Source of the DNA: Frankiales bacterium
GTDB lineage: Bacteria > Actinomycetota > Actinomycetes > Mycobacteriales > Jatrophihabitantaceae
Assembly: GCA_025963265.1 (NCBI GenBank)
Contig: JAOPUY010000047.1
Location: 1-6,923, forward strand
DNA: 6,923 bases
Direction: 5' to 3'
A program made the position numbers and the translations under genes. Position 1 is the stretch's first letter, and every line of letters starts with the position of its first letter. Below the pieces are notes generated by a model. That model did no database searches. It was given only the letters and a program-made list of their open reading frames with translations, and was not told the origin of the DNA. Below are positions 1 through 6,923 of this stretch, one piece after another.

Positions 1-1200
<1,200 letters not shown>

Positions 1201-1217
1201 CCCATTACGCTCAGCCG

Positions 1218-1859
1218 ATGAGAGTCCAACTGACCAACGACGAACTGCTCAGCACGACCCGGGTGGTCCGCAAGCGTCTCGACTTCAGCCGGCCGGTCGA
1301 ACGCGACGTGCTCGAGGAATGCCTTGAGCTCGCGGTGCAAGCGCCGACCGCTTCCAACCGCCAGGAGTGGCATTGGATCTTTGTCACTGATCCGGTCAAG
1401 AAGCGCCAGCTCGGTGAGATCTACGCCTCGGACGAGGGCGAGTACGTGGGATTGCCCTGGCCGGAGCTCGCGCCCGAGGACACCCGCGCGGCCCGCAGCG
1501 AGGCCGTCCAGGACTCGGCTGCCTTTCTGCGTCAGCACATGGGCGAGGCCCCGGTGCTGTTGGTGCCCTGTCACCTCGGTCGGGTCGACAACGCGCCGAT
1601 CGCGACCCAGGCCGCGCTCTGGGGGTCAATGCTGCCGGCGGTGTGGAGTTTTTTCCTGGCGCTGCGAACCCGCGGCCTGGGCTCGGCCTGGACGAGCGTG
1701 CACCTGCGCAACGAGCGCCGCGCGGCGGAGGTCCTCGGCCTGGACTACGAGCGTTACACCCAGGGCGGCCTGTTCCCCATCGCCTACACCGTGGGCACGT
1801 CGTTCAAGCCCGCTGCGCGCCGCCCACTCGCCGAGATCACGCACTGGAACGGGTGGTAG
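1218..1859 (+). CDS. Nitroreductase family protein (FMN-dependent oxidoreductase)
   Basis: The 213-residue product belongs to the nitroreductase flavoprotein family, usually FMN-bound NAD(P)H oxidoreductases acting as homodimers. Visible family marks are the N-terminal basic FMN phosphate-contact segment VRKRLDF (17-23), the QAPTASNRQEWHW segment (41-53, equivalent to the APSxxNxQPW motif), and the glycine-containing GLGSAWTSVHL (153-163). The C-terminal part, GLFPIAYTVGT, is also typical. The length fits the short single-domain members. The frame stays open upstream to 594, but that stretch lies inside the citrate synthase-like gene and looks like low-complexity Arg-rich shadow. ATG 1218 puts the family motifs at the expected distance from the N-terminus. 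No clear Shine-Dalgarno precedes it; it lies 17 nt after the previous stop, so it may be read from the same transcript. The physiological substrate cannot be read from the sequence. Confidence 0.88.
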   Translation: MRVQLTNDELLSTTRVVRKRLDFSRPVERDVLEECLELAVQAPTASNRQEWHWIFVTDPVKKRQLGEIYASDEGEYVGLPWPELAPEDTRAARSEAVQDSAAFLRQHMGEAPVLLVPCHLGRVDNAPIATQAALWGSMLPAVWSFFLALRTRGLGSAWTSVHLRNERRAAEVLGLDYERYTQGGLFPIAYTVGTSFKPAARRPLAEITHWNGW

Positions 1860-1865
1860 TAGCTG

Positions 1866-2525
1866 ATGGCCGACGAGCTTCCGGACTGGTTTTTCACTCG
1901 CGCCGATGACCGCCCGGATCCGGAGTTCTATCGAACGCCCCGGCTGGTCACCCACATCGACGCCGGCGCGATCGAGGCGGTCGGGCGGCTCTATGCCGAA
2001 CTCGGGCTCGACGGGACGGCGTCCTCGCCGCGGCGAGTGCTGGACCTGATGTCGTCCTGGGTGTCGCATCTGACGAGCCGGCCCGGCGAGCTAGTGGCGC
2101 TCGGCCTCAACCGCGTCGAGCTGGAGGCCAACCCGCTGGCCAGCCAGATCGTCGTCCAGGACCTCAATCAGGATCCGATCCTGCCCTTTGCCGATCAGAG
2201 CTTTGACGGCGTGCTGTGCTGTGTCTCGATCGACTACCTGTCCCGCCCGATCGAGGTGCTGCGCGAGGCTGCGCGCGTGTTGCGCCCGGCCGCGCCAATC
2301 GTGATCACCTTTTCCAACCGGTGCTTTCCGTCTAAGGCGATCCGCGGGTGGCTGAGCACTGACGACGCCGGACGCTGCGCGATCGTCGTGGATTACCTTG
2401 AGCGCGCCGGCGGATTCAGCCCGCCCGAGGTCTCGCGGCGCACGGCCCAGAACGGGCGCCATCACGATCCGCTGTACGCGGTCGTGGCTTACAAGTCCGG
2501 GGAGCTCAGCGAGCGAGCGACGTAG
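1866..2525 (+). CDS. Class I SAM-dependent methyltransferase-like protein
   Basis: The 219-residue product has the layout of a class I (type 11-like) methyltransferase. There is a leading helical region with the segment EFYRTPRLVTHID (20-32). The motif I strand is RVLDLMSSWVSHL (57-69). A second strand, ELVALGLNRVELEANP, is followed by VVQDLNQDPILPFADQSFDGVLCC in two parts: the acidic DLN and LPF.D..FD motifs (99-114). Next come SIDYL and LREAARVLRP (132-141), a typical helix before the ITFSNRCFP strand. Motif I lacks the usual GxGxG; DLMSSWVSH at this place also occurs in a recognisable branch of uncharacterised methyltransferase-like proteins, so this may be a family trait and not decay. 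The substrate is unknown. It starts 6 nt after the nitroreductase stop, with only a weak GGTGG upstream, suggesting coupled translation. Its 3' end overlaps the convergent racemase gene by 37 bp. Confidence 0.8.
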   Translation: MADELPDWFFTRADDRPDPEFYRTPRLVTHIDAGAIEAVGRLYAELGLDGTASSPRRVLDLMSSWVSHLTSRPGELVALGLNRVELEANPLASQIVVQDLNQDPILPFADQSFDGVLCCVSIDYLSRPIEVLREAARVLRPAAPIVITFSNRCFPSKAIRGWLSTDDAGRCAIVVDYLERAGGFSPPEVSRRTAQNGRHHDPLYAVVAYKSGELSERAT

Positions 2526-3559
2526 GGCGAGGTCATCGCGCGGACCAAAGCGCTGTAGTCCACGCCGAAACGGAGCTCGTCGCCGGCCGCGGCATCCTGA
2601 TCGCCCAGGTCGACCACCAGGTGGTCACTGCTCATGCCGAGGATCTCGACGCCCGGCGGCGGGGTCAGGCCGTCGGGGTCGGTGTCCTGCCGGCCAATGG
2701 CCAGAATGGCCTGCCGAATCAAGCCTGTACCGCGTCGGGCGACCGGACGGCCGAACGCGGCCTGACCGCGCTCGCCCCACGGCTGAGCCGGCTTCAGCCC
2801 AGCCTCGATCACTTCGGCCACCAGGGTGAACGCGTCAGTGCGCAAGCCGTCGATCGGCCGTCGGCGCAGCGGCTCGGTGCCGAGCAAGATGGACTCGCCC
2901 AGTCGCAGCTCGTCGATTCGGCCGACGTCGGCGGAGCTGAAAACCCAGTCCAGGTTGGCCGAGTTCCCGCCCGAGACCACGGACAGCCGTTCGCCCGCGG
3001 CTGCCTCGAGCTGCTCGACGAGCCGGCTGAGCTCAGCCATCTTGGTCTGATCCGGGACGACCCCGTTTTGGCAGGCGAGATTCGTCCCCAGGCCAGCCAG
3101 CCACAAGCCGTCCCGCTTGGACACGGTCAGCGCGAGCTCGACCACCTCCTCGGCAGCCACGCCCTCGCGAAGATCTCCCAGCTCGACCATGAGGATGACA
3201 CCGTGCCGACGGCCCTGCTCGCGGGCCGCGGTCGAGAGCGCATCCAGGATCCGGGGTTCGGTGTTGAGGCTGATGTCGGCCGTCCGCACCACCTCCTCGG
3301 CCTGGCTCAGCATGGGGGAGCGGATCAGCGTCAGGGGAGCGTCCAGCCCGGCGGCGCGAAGCCGGGCCAGGTTTTCCACTCGCGAGTCGCCGAGGCCGCT
3401 GGCGCCGCCCCGCAACAGGGCCGCCGCCACGGCTGGATCGGCCAGCGCCGCCTTCGTCACCGCGGTGACTCGGATGCCACGCCCAGCCAAGCGGTCGACC
3501 AGGGCGCGGGCGTTGCTCGTGATCGCGTCCAGATCGATCTCCAGGCGAGGCGCGGTCAC
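2489..3559 (-). CDS. PLP-dependent racemase, alanine/ornithine racemase family (fold type III)
   Basis: The 356-residue product matches the alanine/ornithine racemase family of pyridoxal-phosphate enzymes with an N-terminal TIM barrel. The Schiff-base lysine is K36 in VTAVTKAAL. Other family segments are MVELGDLREG (124-133), GLGTNLACQNGVVPDQTKM (156-174), VSGGNSANLDW in the phosphate-binding region (195-205), the LGESILLGTEP signature (220-230), MSSDHLVVDLGD (309-320) and the C-terminal YSALVRAMTSPYV. Members racemise free amino acids; characterised ones include ornithine racemase, but substrate cannot be assigned here. The start is GTG 3559-3557, overlapping the DUF1611 stop as GTGA, a strong sign of translational coupling and a joint function. 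The stop TAA (2491-2489) lies inside the convergent methyltransferase gene. Confidence 0.88.
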   Translation of the reverse strand: MTAPRLEIDLDAITSNARALVDRLAGRGIRVTAVTKAALADPAVAAALLRGGASGLGDSRVENLARLRAAGLDAPLTLIRSPMLSQAEEVVRTADISLNTEPRILDALSTAAREQGRRHGVILMVELGDLREGVAAEEVVELALTVSKRDGLWLAGLGTNLACQNGVVPDQTKMAELSRLVEQLEAAAGERLSVVSGGNSANLDWVFSSADVGRIDELRLGESILLGTEPLRRRPIDGLRTDAFTLVAEVIEAGLKPAQPWGERGQAAFGRPVARRGTGLIRQAILAIGRQDTDPDGLTPPPGVEILGMSSDHLVVDLGDQDAAAGDELRFGVDYSALVRAMTSPYVARSLSSPDL

Positions 3560-4719
3560 CGTCTGGAAGGACTCAGCGAGTCAGCCAGCGCGGGGAAAGC
3601 TAGCAGCACCATGTCGACCAGGCGGTCCAGCGGCCGGGTCAGCGGATCGGTGGCCGGCAGTCCGAGGTCGGCTTCGACCTCGTCGATGGCCGCGCCGATC
3701 TGGTCGTCGTCCATGTGCTCGTGGTTGATGGTGACTCCGATGACCTTGGTGTCGGCAAAGGCCTCGATCAGCGTCACCTCGCTCGCGAGCGTGGGCATCG
3801 GCATCATCGGGAAGTCGCCCAGCATGACGCGCTTGGGGGCGTGCTGCACGATCACTCCGGCTGGGCGGCTGCCGCGCAGAATCGCGGCCGAGGACAGGTA
3901 GGCCGGGTGGCTGAGCGCGCCCTGGCCCTCGACGATGATGACGTCGGGGTGCTCTCCCTCGAAGGCGGCCACGACCTGATTCTCCACCTCGCCGGAGCAG
4001 AATTGCGGGATCAACGCGTCGAGCGCCACGCCGTATTTGCCGCCCTGGATGATGGTCGTCTGGCCGGTGCCGACCAGGACCGCCTTGATCCCGCGGGCCT
4101 TGAGCGCCCCCACCAGCAGGGTGGCCGTGGTGCGCTTGCCGATCGCCCCGTCGGTGCCCAGCACCGCGATCCGGGGGCAGGTCACGTCGAAGATCCGCCC
4201 CGAGAACAGGTGCAGGTCCTTTTTCGCCTTCGGGCGTCGGACGTCGGTGATCGTCACCCCGGACAGCAAGGCCGCGGCGACAAACTCAGCGTCCTCGTTG
4301 AGGAACTCGTGCAAGCCGTTGATGATGTGCAGCCCGCGGGCGATGCCGTCGAGCAGCACGGTCCGTTGCGCGGCCGAGAGCAGGCCGTCTGCGGGCGCGA
4401 CCCCGCAGATGAGGTAGTCCGGCAACCGGCCGGCGTGCGCGAGCGCGGCCGCGAGGTCGGCGACGACCGGGATGCCGTTGGCGGCGCCGTCGAGGAATTC
4501 CCCGGCGTCGACACCGGACTGGCTGCTGTCGATGACGCTGAGCACCTGGTACCGCTCGGAGTGGCGGACGAGCCCGTTGGCGGTCTTGCCGTCCTGCTCG
4601 CCGAATTGGCCCTCGCAGTAGACGATCGCCCGGGTGCCGCGGGGCAGTTGAGCCGGGGAACGGCTGAAATGGTCCGGCAGCACGCTAATCGACGCAAAAT
4701 TACGAACGTTCGAGGGCAT
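3556..4719 (-). CDS. DUF1611 family protein, DgcN-like (candidate D-amino acid N-acetyltransferase)
   Basis: The 387-residue product is a DUF1611 protein. It has an N-terminal Rossmann-like part starting at AIVYCEGQFG (31-40) with KTANGLVRHS and SVIDSSQSG. The C-terminal P-loop-type domain carries VLGTDGAIGKRTTATLL (186-202, GxxxxGKxT at 188-198), VGTGQTTIIQGGKYG (216-230), DALIPQF..GEVE and VEGQGALSHPAY (263-274). Members named DgcN are reported to acetylate D-glutamate as the first step of D-glutamate catabolism, passing N-acetyl-D-glutamate to the racemase DgcA. Whether this one uses D-glutamate is inference. ATG 4719 is supported by AGAGGAG at 4730-4724, 4 nt upstream. The first ~29 residues precede the usual start of the conserved domain, so a later start is possible, but none has a comparable ribosome site that I saw. 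Its stop overlaps the racemase start. The upstream palindrome covering the ribosome site suggests control of initiation. Confidence 0.87.
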   Translation of the reverse strand: MPSNVRNFASISVLPDHFSRSPAQLPRGTRAIVYCEGQFGEQDGKTANGLVRHSERYQVLSVIDSSQSGVDAGEFLDGAANGIPVVADLAAALAHAGRLPDYLICGVAPADGLLSAAQRTVLLDGIARGLHIINGLHEFLNEDAEFVAAALLSGVTITDVRRPKAKKDLHLFSGRIFDVTCPRIAVLGTDGAIGKRTTATLLVGALKARGIKAVLVGTGQTTIIQGGKYGVALDALIPQFCSGEVENQVVAAFEGEHPDVIIVEGQGALSHPAYLSSAAILRGSRPAGVIVQHAPKRVMLGDFPMMPMPTLASEVTLIEAFADTKVIGVTINHEHMDDDQIGAAIDEVEADLGLPATDPLTRPLDRLVDMVLLAFPALADSLSPSRR

Positions 4720-4723
4720 TGCT

Positions 4724-4730
4724 CTCCTCT
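4724..4730 (-). promoter_or_regulatory. Shine-Dalgarno site of the DUF1611 gene
   Basis: On the minus strand AGAGGAG occupies 4730-4724 and is separated by AGCA from ATG 4719. It is the strongest ribosome site in the window and decides the start. It lies wholly within one arm of a perfect palindrome, so it could be paired away in the mRNA. Confidence 0.75.
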
Positions 4731-4746
4731 GAGTGACTCAGAGGAG
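4724..4746. repeat. 23-bp perfect palindrome over the DUF1611 ribosome site
   Basis: Arms of 11 bp (CTCCTCTGAGT at 4724-4734 and its exact complement ACTCAGAGGAG, as read on the top strand, at 4736-4746) flank a single central G at 4735. As DNA it could be an operator for a dimeric repressor. As RNA it can form a 10-bp stem with a 3-nt loop that would hide the Shine-Dalgarno. No T-tract follows on either strand, so it does not look like a terminator. Confidence 0.85.
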
Positions 4747-4808
4747 GCGACGGGATCGTGGCGGGGCCCCGGACAATGCGGAGGCCCAACTTCTCAACGA
4801 GGCGTCTT

Positions 4809-4864
4809 CCCTGATGTCCGACGTCCTTGCCGGAAACACTGACGTTACCAGTCGGACATCAGGG
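4809..4864. repeat. 14-bp inverted repeat with 28-bp spacer between aldehyde dehydrogenase and DUF1611 genes
   Basis: CCCTGATGTCCGAC at 4809-4822 is an exact reverse complement of GTCGGACATCAGGG at 4851-4864. Each arm contains the small dyad GTCSGAC (4816-4822 and 4851-4857, centres 35 bp apart). On the minus strand the repeat starts 16 nt after the aldehyde dehydrogenase stop and ends about 90 nt before the DUF1611 start. There is no T-run after it, so a Rho-independent terminator is not well supported. The GTCNGAC core resembles operators of FadR-subfamily GntR regulators, a family-level resemblance only. A possible -10 hexamer TAACGT (minus strand 4847-4842) lies between the two dyads, without a convincing -35. 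Confidence 0.75.
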
Positions 4865-4880
4865 CTCGCGCCAATCGGGA

Positions 4881-6764
4881 TTAGACGGGCAGGCCGATGG
4901 TCTTGATCTCGAGGTACTCCTCGAAGCCGTTTTCGCCGTTGCGCCGGCCCAATCCGCTCTGCTTGTAGCCGCCCAGCGGGCTGGTCAGGCCGAAGTAGGA
5001 GCCGCCGTTGATCGTCATGGTTCCCGTTCGCATCTGCAGGGCGACCCGCAGCGCTCGGGCCTCATCGCCGCTGCTGACCTCCCCGGACAGCCCGTAGATG
5101 GTGTTGTTCGAGATGTCGATCGCCTCTTGCTCGGTGTCGTAGGGCGTGACCGTGATGACCGGTCCGAAGATCTCCTCCTGCGCCACCTGCGAGTTCGGGT
5201 CGACGTCGGAGAGCAGGGTCGGCTCGATGAAGTACCCCTTGGGCAGGTGGGCCGGGATGCCGCCGCCGGTGATCAGGGTGGCGCCGGAGTTCACGCCCGA
5301 CTGGATGAGCCCCAGCACTTTCTGGCGCTGGGTCTCGCTGATCGAGGGACCCTGGAACACGTTCGGGTCCCACGGGTCGCCGTAGGGGAAGGCCTCCATC
5401 GAGGCCTTGAGGATTTCCAGGCCCTCGGCGTAACGCGAGCGGGGCAGCAAGATGCGGCTGGGCAGCGTGCAGGACTGGCCGGACATGGCGCACGCGGCCG
5501 CCGCGGCCATCGGCAGGTACAGCGAGAAGTCGGCGTCGTCCAGGATGATGTGGGTGGACTTGCCGCCGAGCTCCAGGAACACCTTCTTGATGGTCGGCGC
5601 CGTTGCGGCTAGCACGCGGCGACCGGTCGCGGTCGAGCCGGTGAAGGTGATCATGTCGACTCGAGGGTCGGCGGTCAGCGCGGCCCCGACCTCGTTGGCG
5701 TTGGAGATCACGACGTTGAAGATGCCGGCCGGAATGTCGGTCTTCTCGGCCACGATGCGCCCGAGCTCGCTGCCGGACCACGGAGTCAGCTGAGCCGGCT
5801 TGAGCACGACGGCGTTTCCGGCCATCAGCGCCGGCACCGACTCGGCGATGTTCAGGTACATCGGGCAGTTCCACGGGGTGATCGCTCCGACGACGCCGAT
5901 CGGGTCGTACTGCTGCATGCGCCTGGCGTTGCCCACCACGCTCTCGTGCACGCCCGTCTCACGCAGGTAGGAGAAGTTGCGTCCGTACTCGGGCCAGTGG
6001 CCGGCCTCGGTGATCGGGAACTCGAGCTGGATGGAGTCGGTGGTTGCGATCGGCGTGCCGACCTCGGTGACGATGATCCGCCGCAGCCGCTCCTTCTCCT
6101 CGACCAGGGCGTCGCGCAGCTGAATGAGGCAGTGGTAGCGGAACTCGACGTCGCGCTTCCAGTCGGTGGTGTCGAACGCGCGTCGGGCCGCGCCCACCGC
6201 GCGCTCCATGTCGGCTACGACGCCGTCGGTGGCTTGTCCGGCCACCTCCTCGGTGGCCGGGTTGATGACATCGAACTTGGCGCCGGAGGCGGTCTCCTGC
6301 AGCTCGCCGTCGATGAGCATCCGCTCATCACCCGCTAGGACGCCGGTCTCGCGCAGGTAGCTGAAGCCGCGGCCGTACTCGGGCCAGTGACCGGCCTCGG
6401 TGATCGGGAACTCAAGCTGAATGCTGTCTGTCGTCGCGATTGGGGTGCCGACTTCGGTGACGATGATCCGCCGCAGCCGCTCCTTCTCCTCGACCAGGGC
6501 GTCACGGAGCTGGATCAGGCAGTGATAGCGAAACTCGACATCGCGCTTCCAGTCGGTGGTGTCGAACGCGCGCCGGGCCGCGGCGACCGCGCGGTCCATG
6601 TCCGCCACGACGCCGTCGGTCGCCTGGCCGGCCACCTCCTCGGTCGCCGGGTTGATCACGTCGAACTTGGCCCCGGACGCGGTCTCCTGCAGCTCGCCGT
6701 CGATCAGCATGCGCTCATCGCCGGCCAAAACACCGGTCTCGTTGCCTGATTGCAGTGTGGTCAT
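4881..6764 (-). CDS. NAD(P)-dependent aldehyde dehydrogenase with an in-frame duplication of its first 130 residues
   Basis: The 627-residue product is an aldehyde dehydrogenase oxidising an aldehyde to the acid with NAD(P)+; the substrate is not evident. Catalytic features are all present in the C-terminal part: Asn299 in ITPWNCP, FTGST (374-378, cofactor region), Glu398 in FLELGGKS, the nucleophile Cys432 in SGQSCTLPSR, EEIFGPV (530-536), and GGYKQSGLGRRNGENGFEEYLE near the end, here given as GGYKQSGLG (598-606). Family members are near 490-500 residues. The excess is explained by residues 9-138 repeating as 139-268, and 627 minus 130 gives 497. ATG 6764 is chosen because AGAGGA (6775-6770) sits 5 nt upstream; an in-frame ATG at 6878 would add 38 residues unlike the family and lacks such a site. 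The gene precedes DUF1611 by 161 nt on the same strand. Whether the long protein is made and folds is unknown; assembly chimerism is an alternative. Confidence 0.85.
   Translation of the reverse strand: MTTLQSGNETGVLAGDERMLIDGELQETASGAKFDVINPATEEVAGQATDGVVADMDRAVAAARRAFDTTDWKRDVEFRYHCLIQLRDALVEEKERLRRIIVTEVGTPIATTDSIQLEFPITEAGHWPEYGRGFSYLRETGVLAGDERMLIDGELQETASGAKFDVINPATEEVAGQATDGVVADMERAVGAARRAFDTTDWKRDVEFRYHCLIQLRDALVEEKERLRRIIVTEVGTPIATTDSIQLEFPITEAGHWPEYGRNFSYLRETGVHESVVGNARRMQQYDPIGVVGAITPWNCPMYLNIAESVPALMAGNAVVLKPAQLTPWSGSELGRIVAEKTDIPAGIFNVVISNANEVGAALTADPRVDMITFTGSTATGRRVLAATAPTIKKVFLELGGKSTHIILDDADFSLYLPMAAAAACAMSGQSCTLPSRILLPRSRYAEGLEILKASMEAFPYGDPWDPNVFQGPSISETQRQKVLGLIQSGVNSGATLITGGGIPAHLPKGYFIEPTLLSDVDPNSQVAQEEIFGPVITVTPYDTEQEAIDISNNTIYGLSGEVSSGDEARALRVALQMRTGTMTINGGSYFGLTSPLGGYKQSGLGRRNGENGFEEYLEIKTIGLPV
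5961..6350 (-). repeat. 390-bp direct repeat, copy 2 (joined to the catalytic part of the aldehyde dehydrogenase)
   Basis: This copy encodes residues 139-268 (ETGVLAGDERMLIDG to YGRNFSYLR) and continues naturally into ETGVHESVVG and the rest of the enzyme. Hand alignment with copy 1 finds about 46 mismatches over 390 bp with no gaps. Only three residues differ: Glu, Gly and Asn here versus Asp, Ala and Gly in copy 1. Confidence 0.93.
6351..6740 (-). repeat. 390-bp direct repeat, copy 1 (N-terminal)
   Basis: This copy encodes residues 9-138, after the leader MTTLQSGN. It ends at YGRGFSYLR, where the enzyme would be expected to continue with ETGVHES, but instead the N-terminal sequence ETGVLAGDERM restarts. 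The boundaries share ETGV, encoded by related 10-mers at 6731-6740, 6341-6350 and 5951-5960 (CACCGGTCTC, CGCCGGTCTC and CGCCCGTCTC on the plus strand). Confidence 0.93.
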
Positions 6765-6769
6765 CTCGG

Positions 6770-6775
6770 TCCTCT
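6770..6775 (-). promoter_or_regulatory. Shine-Dalgarno site of the aldehyde dehydrogenase gene
   Basis: Minus-strand AGAGGA at 6775-6770, 5 nt before ATG 6764, fixes the start of the aldehyde dehydrogenase and argues against the longer reading from 6878. In the 97-nt stretch upstream of it, up to the stop at 6875, I could not find a convincing -35/-10 pair. Confidence 0.65.
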
Positions 6776-6874
6776 CATCAGCCTTGCGCGATTGGCAAAA
6801 GTCGCAACGGGCACGCACCTGGCGGCCAGCGAATAGTGCGAGGGTAGCCCTTGGGTTAGGGGTGCGACCAGAGA

Positions 6875-6923
6875 TCACGCGATGATTTGTCGCAGTACCG
6901 CGACGCCGCTGGCGCCGAGGTTC
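6875..6923 (-). CDS. Possible 3' end of an unidentified gene (truncated by window edge)
   Basis: On the minus strand the frame from the window edge reads NLGASGVAVLRQIIA and then TGA (6877-6875), 110 nt before the aldehyde dehydrogenase start. The amphipathic, helix-like ending and GC-rich third codon positions are compatible with the C-terminus of a real gene on the same strand. Fifteen residues are too few to name a family, and chance is a real alternative. Confidence 0.3.
   Translation of the reverse strand, partial: NLGASGVAVLRQIIA

Noticed and set aside
2621..3901. Long plus-strand open frame (426 codons) opposite the racemase and DUF1611 genes
   Set aside because: It is antisense to two well-supported genes, its composition (Gln, Gly, His, Asp-rich) is typical of reverse-strand shadows in GC-rich coding DNA, and it shows no recognisable motif.
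3715..4842. Plus-strand open frame (375 codons) opposite DUF1611
   Set aside because: It is the reverse-strand shadow of a gene with strong P-loop and family motifs; no ribosome site or domain supports it.
4809..4864. Inverted repeat as a Rho-independent terminator of the aldehyde dehydrogenase gene
   Set aside because: The loop would be 28 nt and the minus-strand sequence after the stem (AAGACGCC) has no U-run, so it was kept as an inverted repeat of unknown role.
4827..5612. Plus-strand open frame opposite the aldehyde dehydrogenase 3' half
   Set aside because: It mirrors codons of the aldehyde dehydrogenase and has no family features.
5961..6740. Mobile element or integration event at the direct repeats
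   Set aside because: The repeats are protein-coding, adjacent with no inserted sequence between them, and carry no transposase or terminal inverted repeats.
6765..6878. Longer aldehyde dehydrogenase reading from ATG 6878
   Set aside because: The extra 38 residues do not resemble the family and lack a ribosome site at that ATG, while ATG 6764 has AGAGGA 5 nt upstream. The extension would also overlap the stop of the possible upstream gene.

Overview
This is a GC-rich (by eye well above 60%), tightly packed bacterial chromosomal segment. GC-ending codons, weak or absent Shine-Dalgarno sites on two genes, a GTG start, and nitroreductase and aldehyde dehydrogenase sequences resembling actinobacterial ones suggest an actinobacterium or a similar uncultured high-GC lineage. 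This placement is inference. I saw no tRNA, rRNA, CRISPR array, insertion sequence or phage gene.

The left part (1-2525, + strand) carries three genes in a row. The first is a citrate synthase-fold protein with the remains of an N-terminal helix-turn-helix domain; its 5' end lies outside the window and it contains a (CCGACG)6 microsatellite encoding a Pro-Thr run. The second is a small FMN nitroreductase-family protein, and the third a class I SAM methyltransferase-like protein with an unusual motif I. The gaps of 17 and 6 nt suggest one transcript.

The right part (2489-6923, - strand) converges on it. In transcription order it holds a possible 3' tail of an unknown gene at the window edge, an NAD(P)-dependent aldehyde dehydrogenase whose first 130 residues are duplicated in frame, a 161-nt gap with two striking inverted repeats, and a tightly coupled pair: a DUF1611 (DgcN-like) protein and a fold-type III PLP racemase of the alanine/ornithine racemase family. 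The racemase and methyltransferase genes overlap tail to tail by 37 bp.

The likely functional unit is the DUF1611-racemase pair, joined by a GTGA stop/start overlap. DUF1611 proteins of the DgcN type are reported as D-glutamate N-acetyltransferases working with an enolase-superfamily racemase (DgcA). Here the partner is a PLP racemase, which suggests a variant D-amino-acid route (inference). Two palindromic elements upstream of the pair, one covering its Shine-Dalgarno site, suggest dedicated control. The most unusual object is the aldehyde dehydrogenase: its two 390-bp copies differ at about 46 nucleotides but only 3 amino acids, so either two long-diverged coding sequences were joined or the assembly is chimeric.
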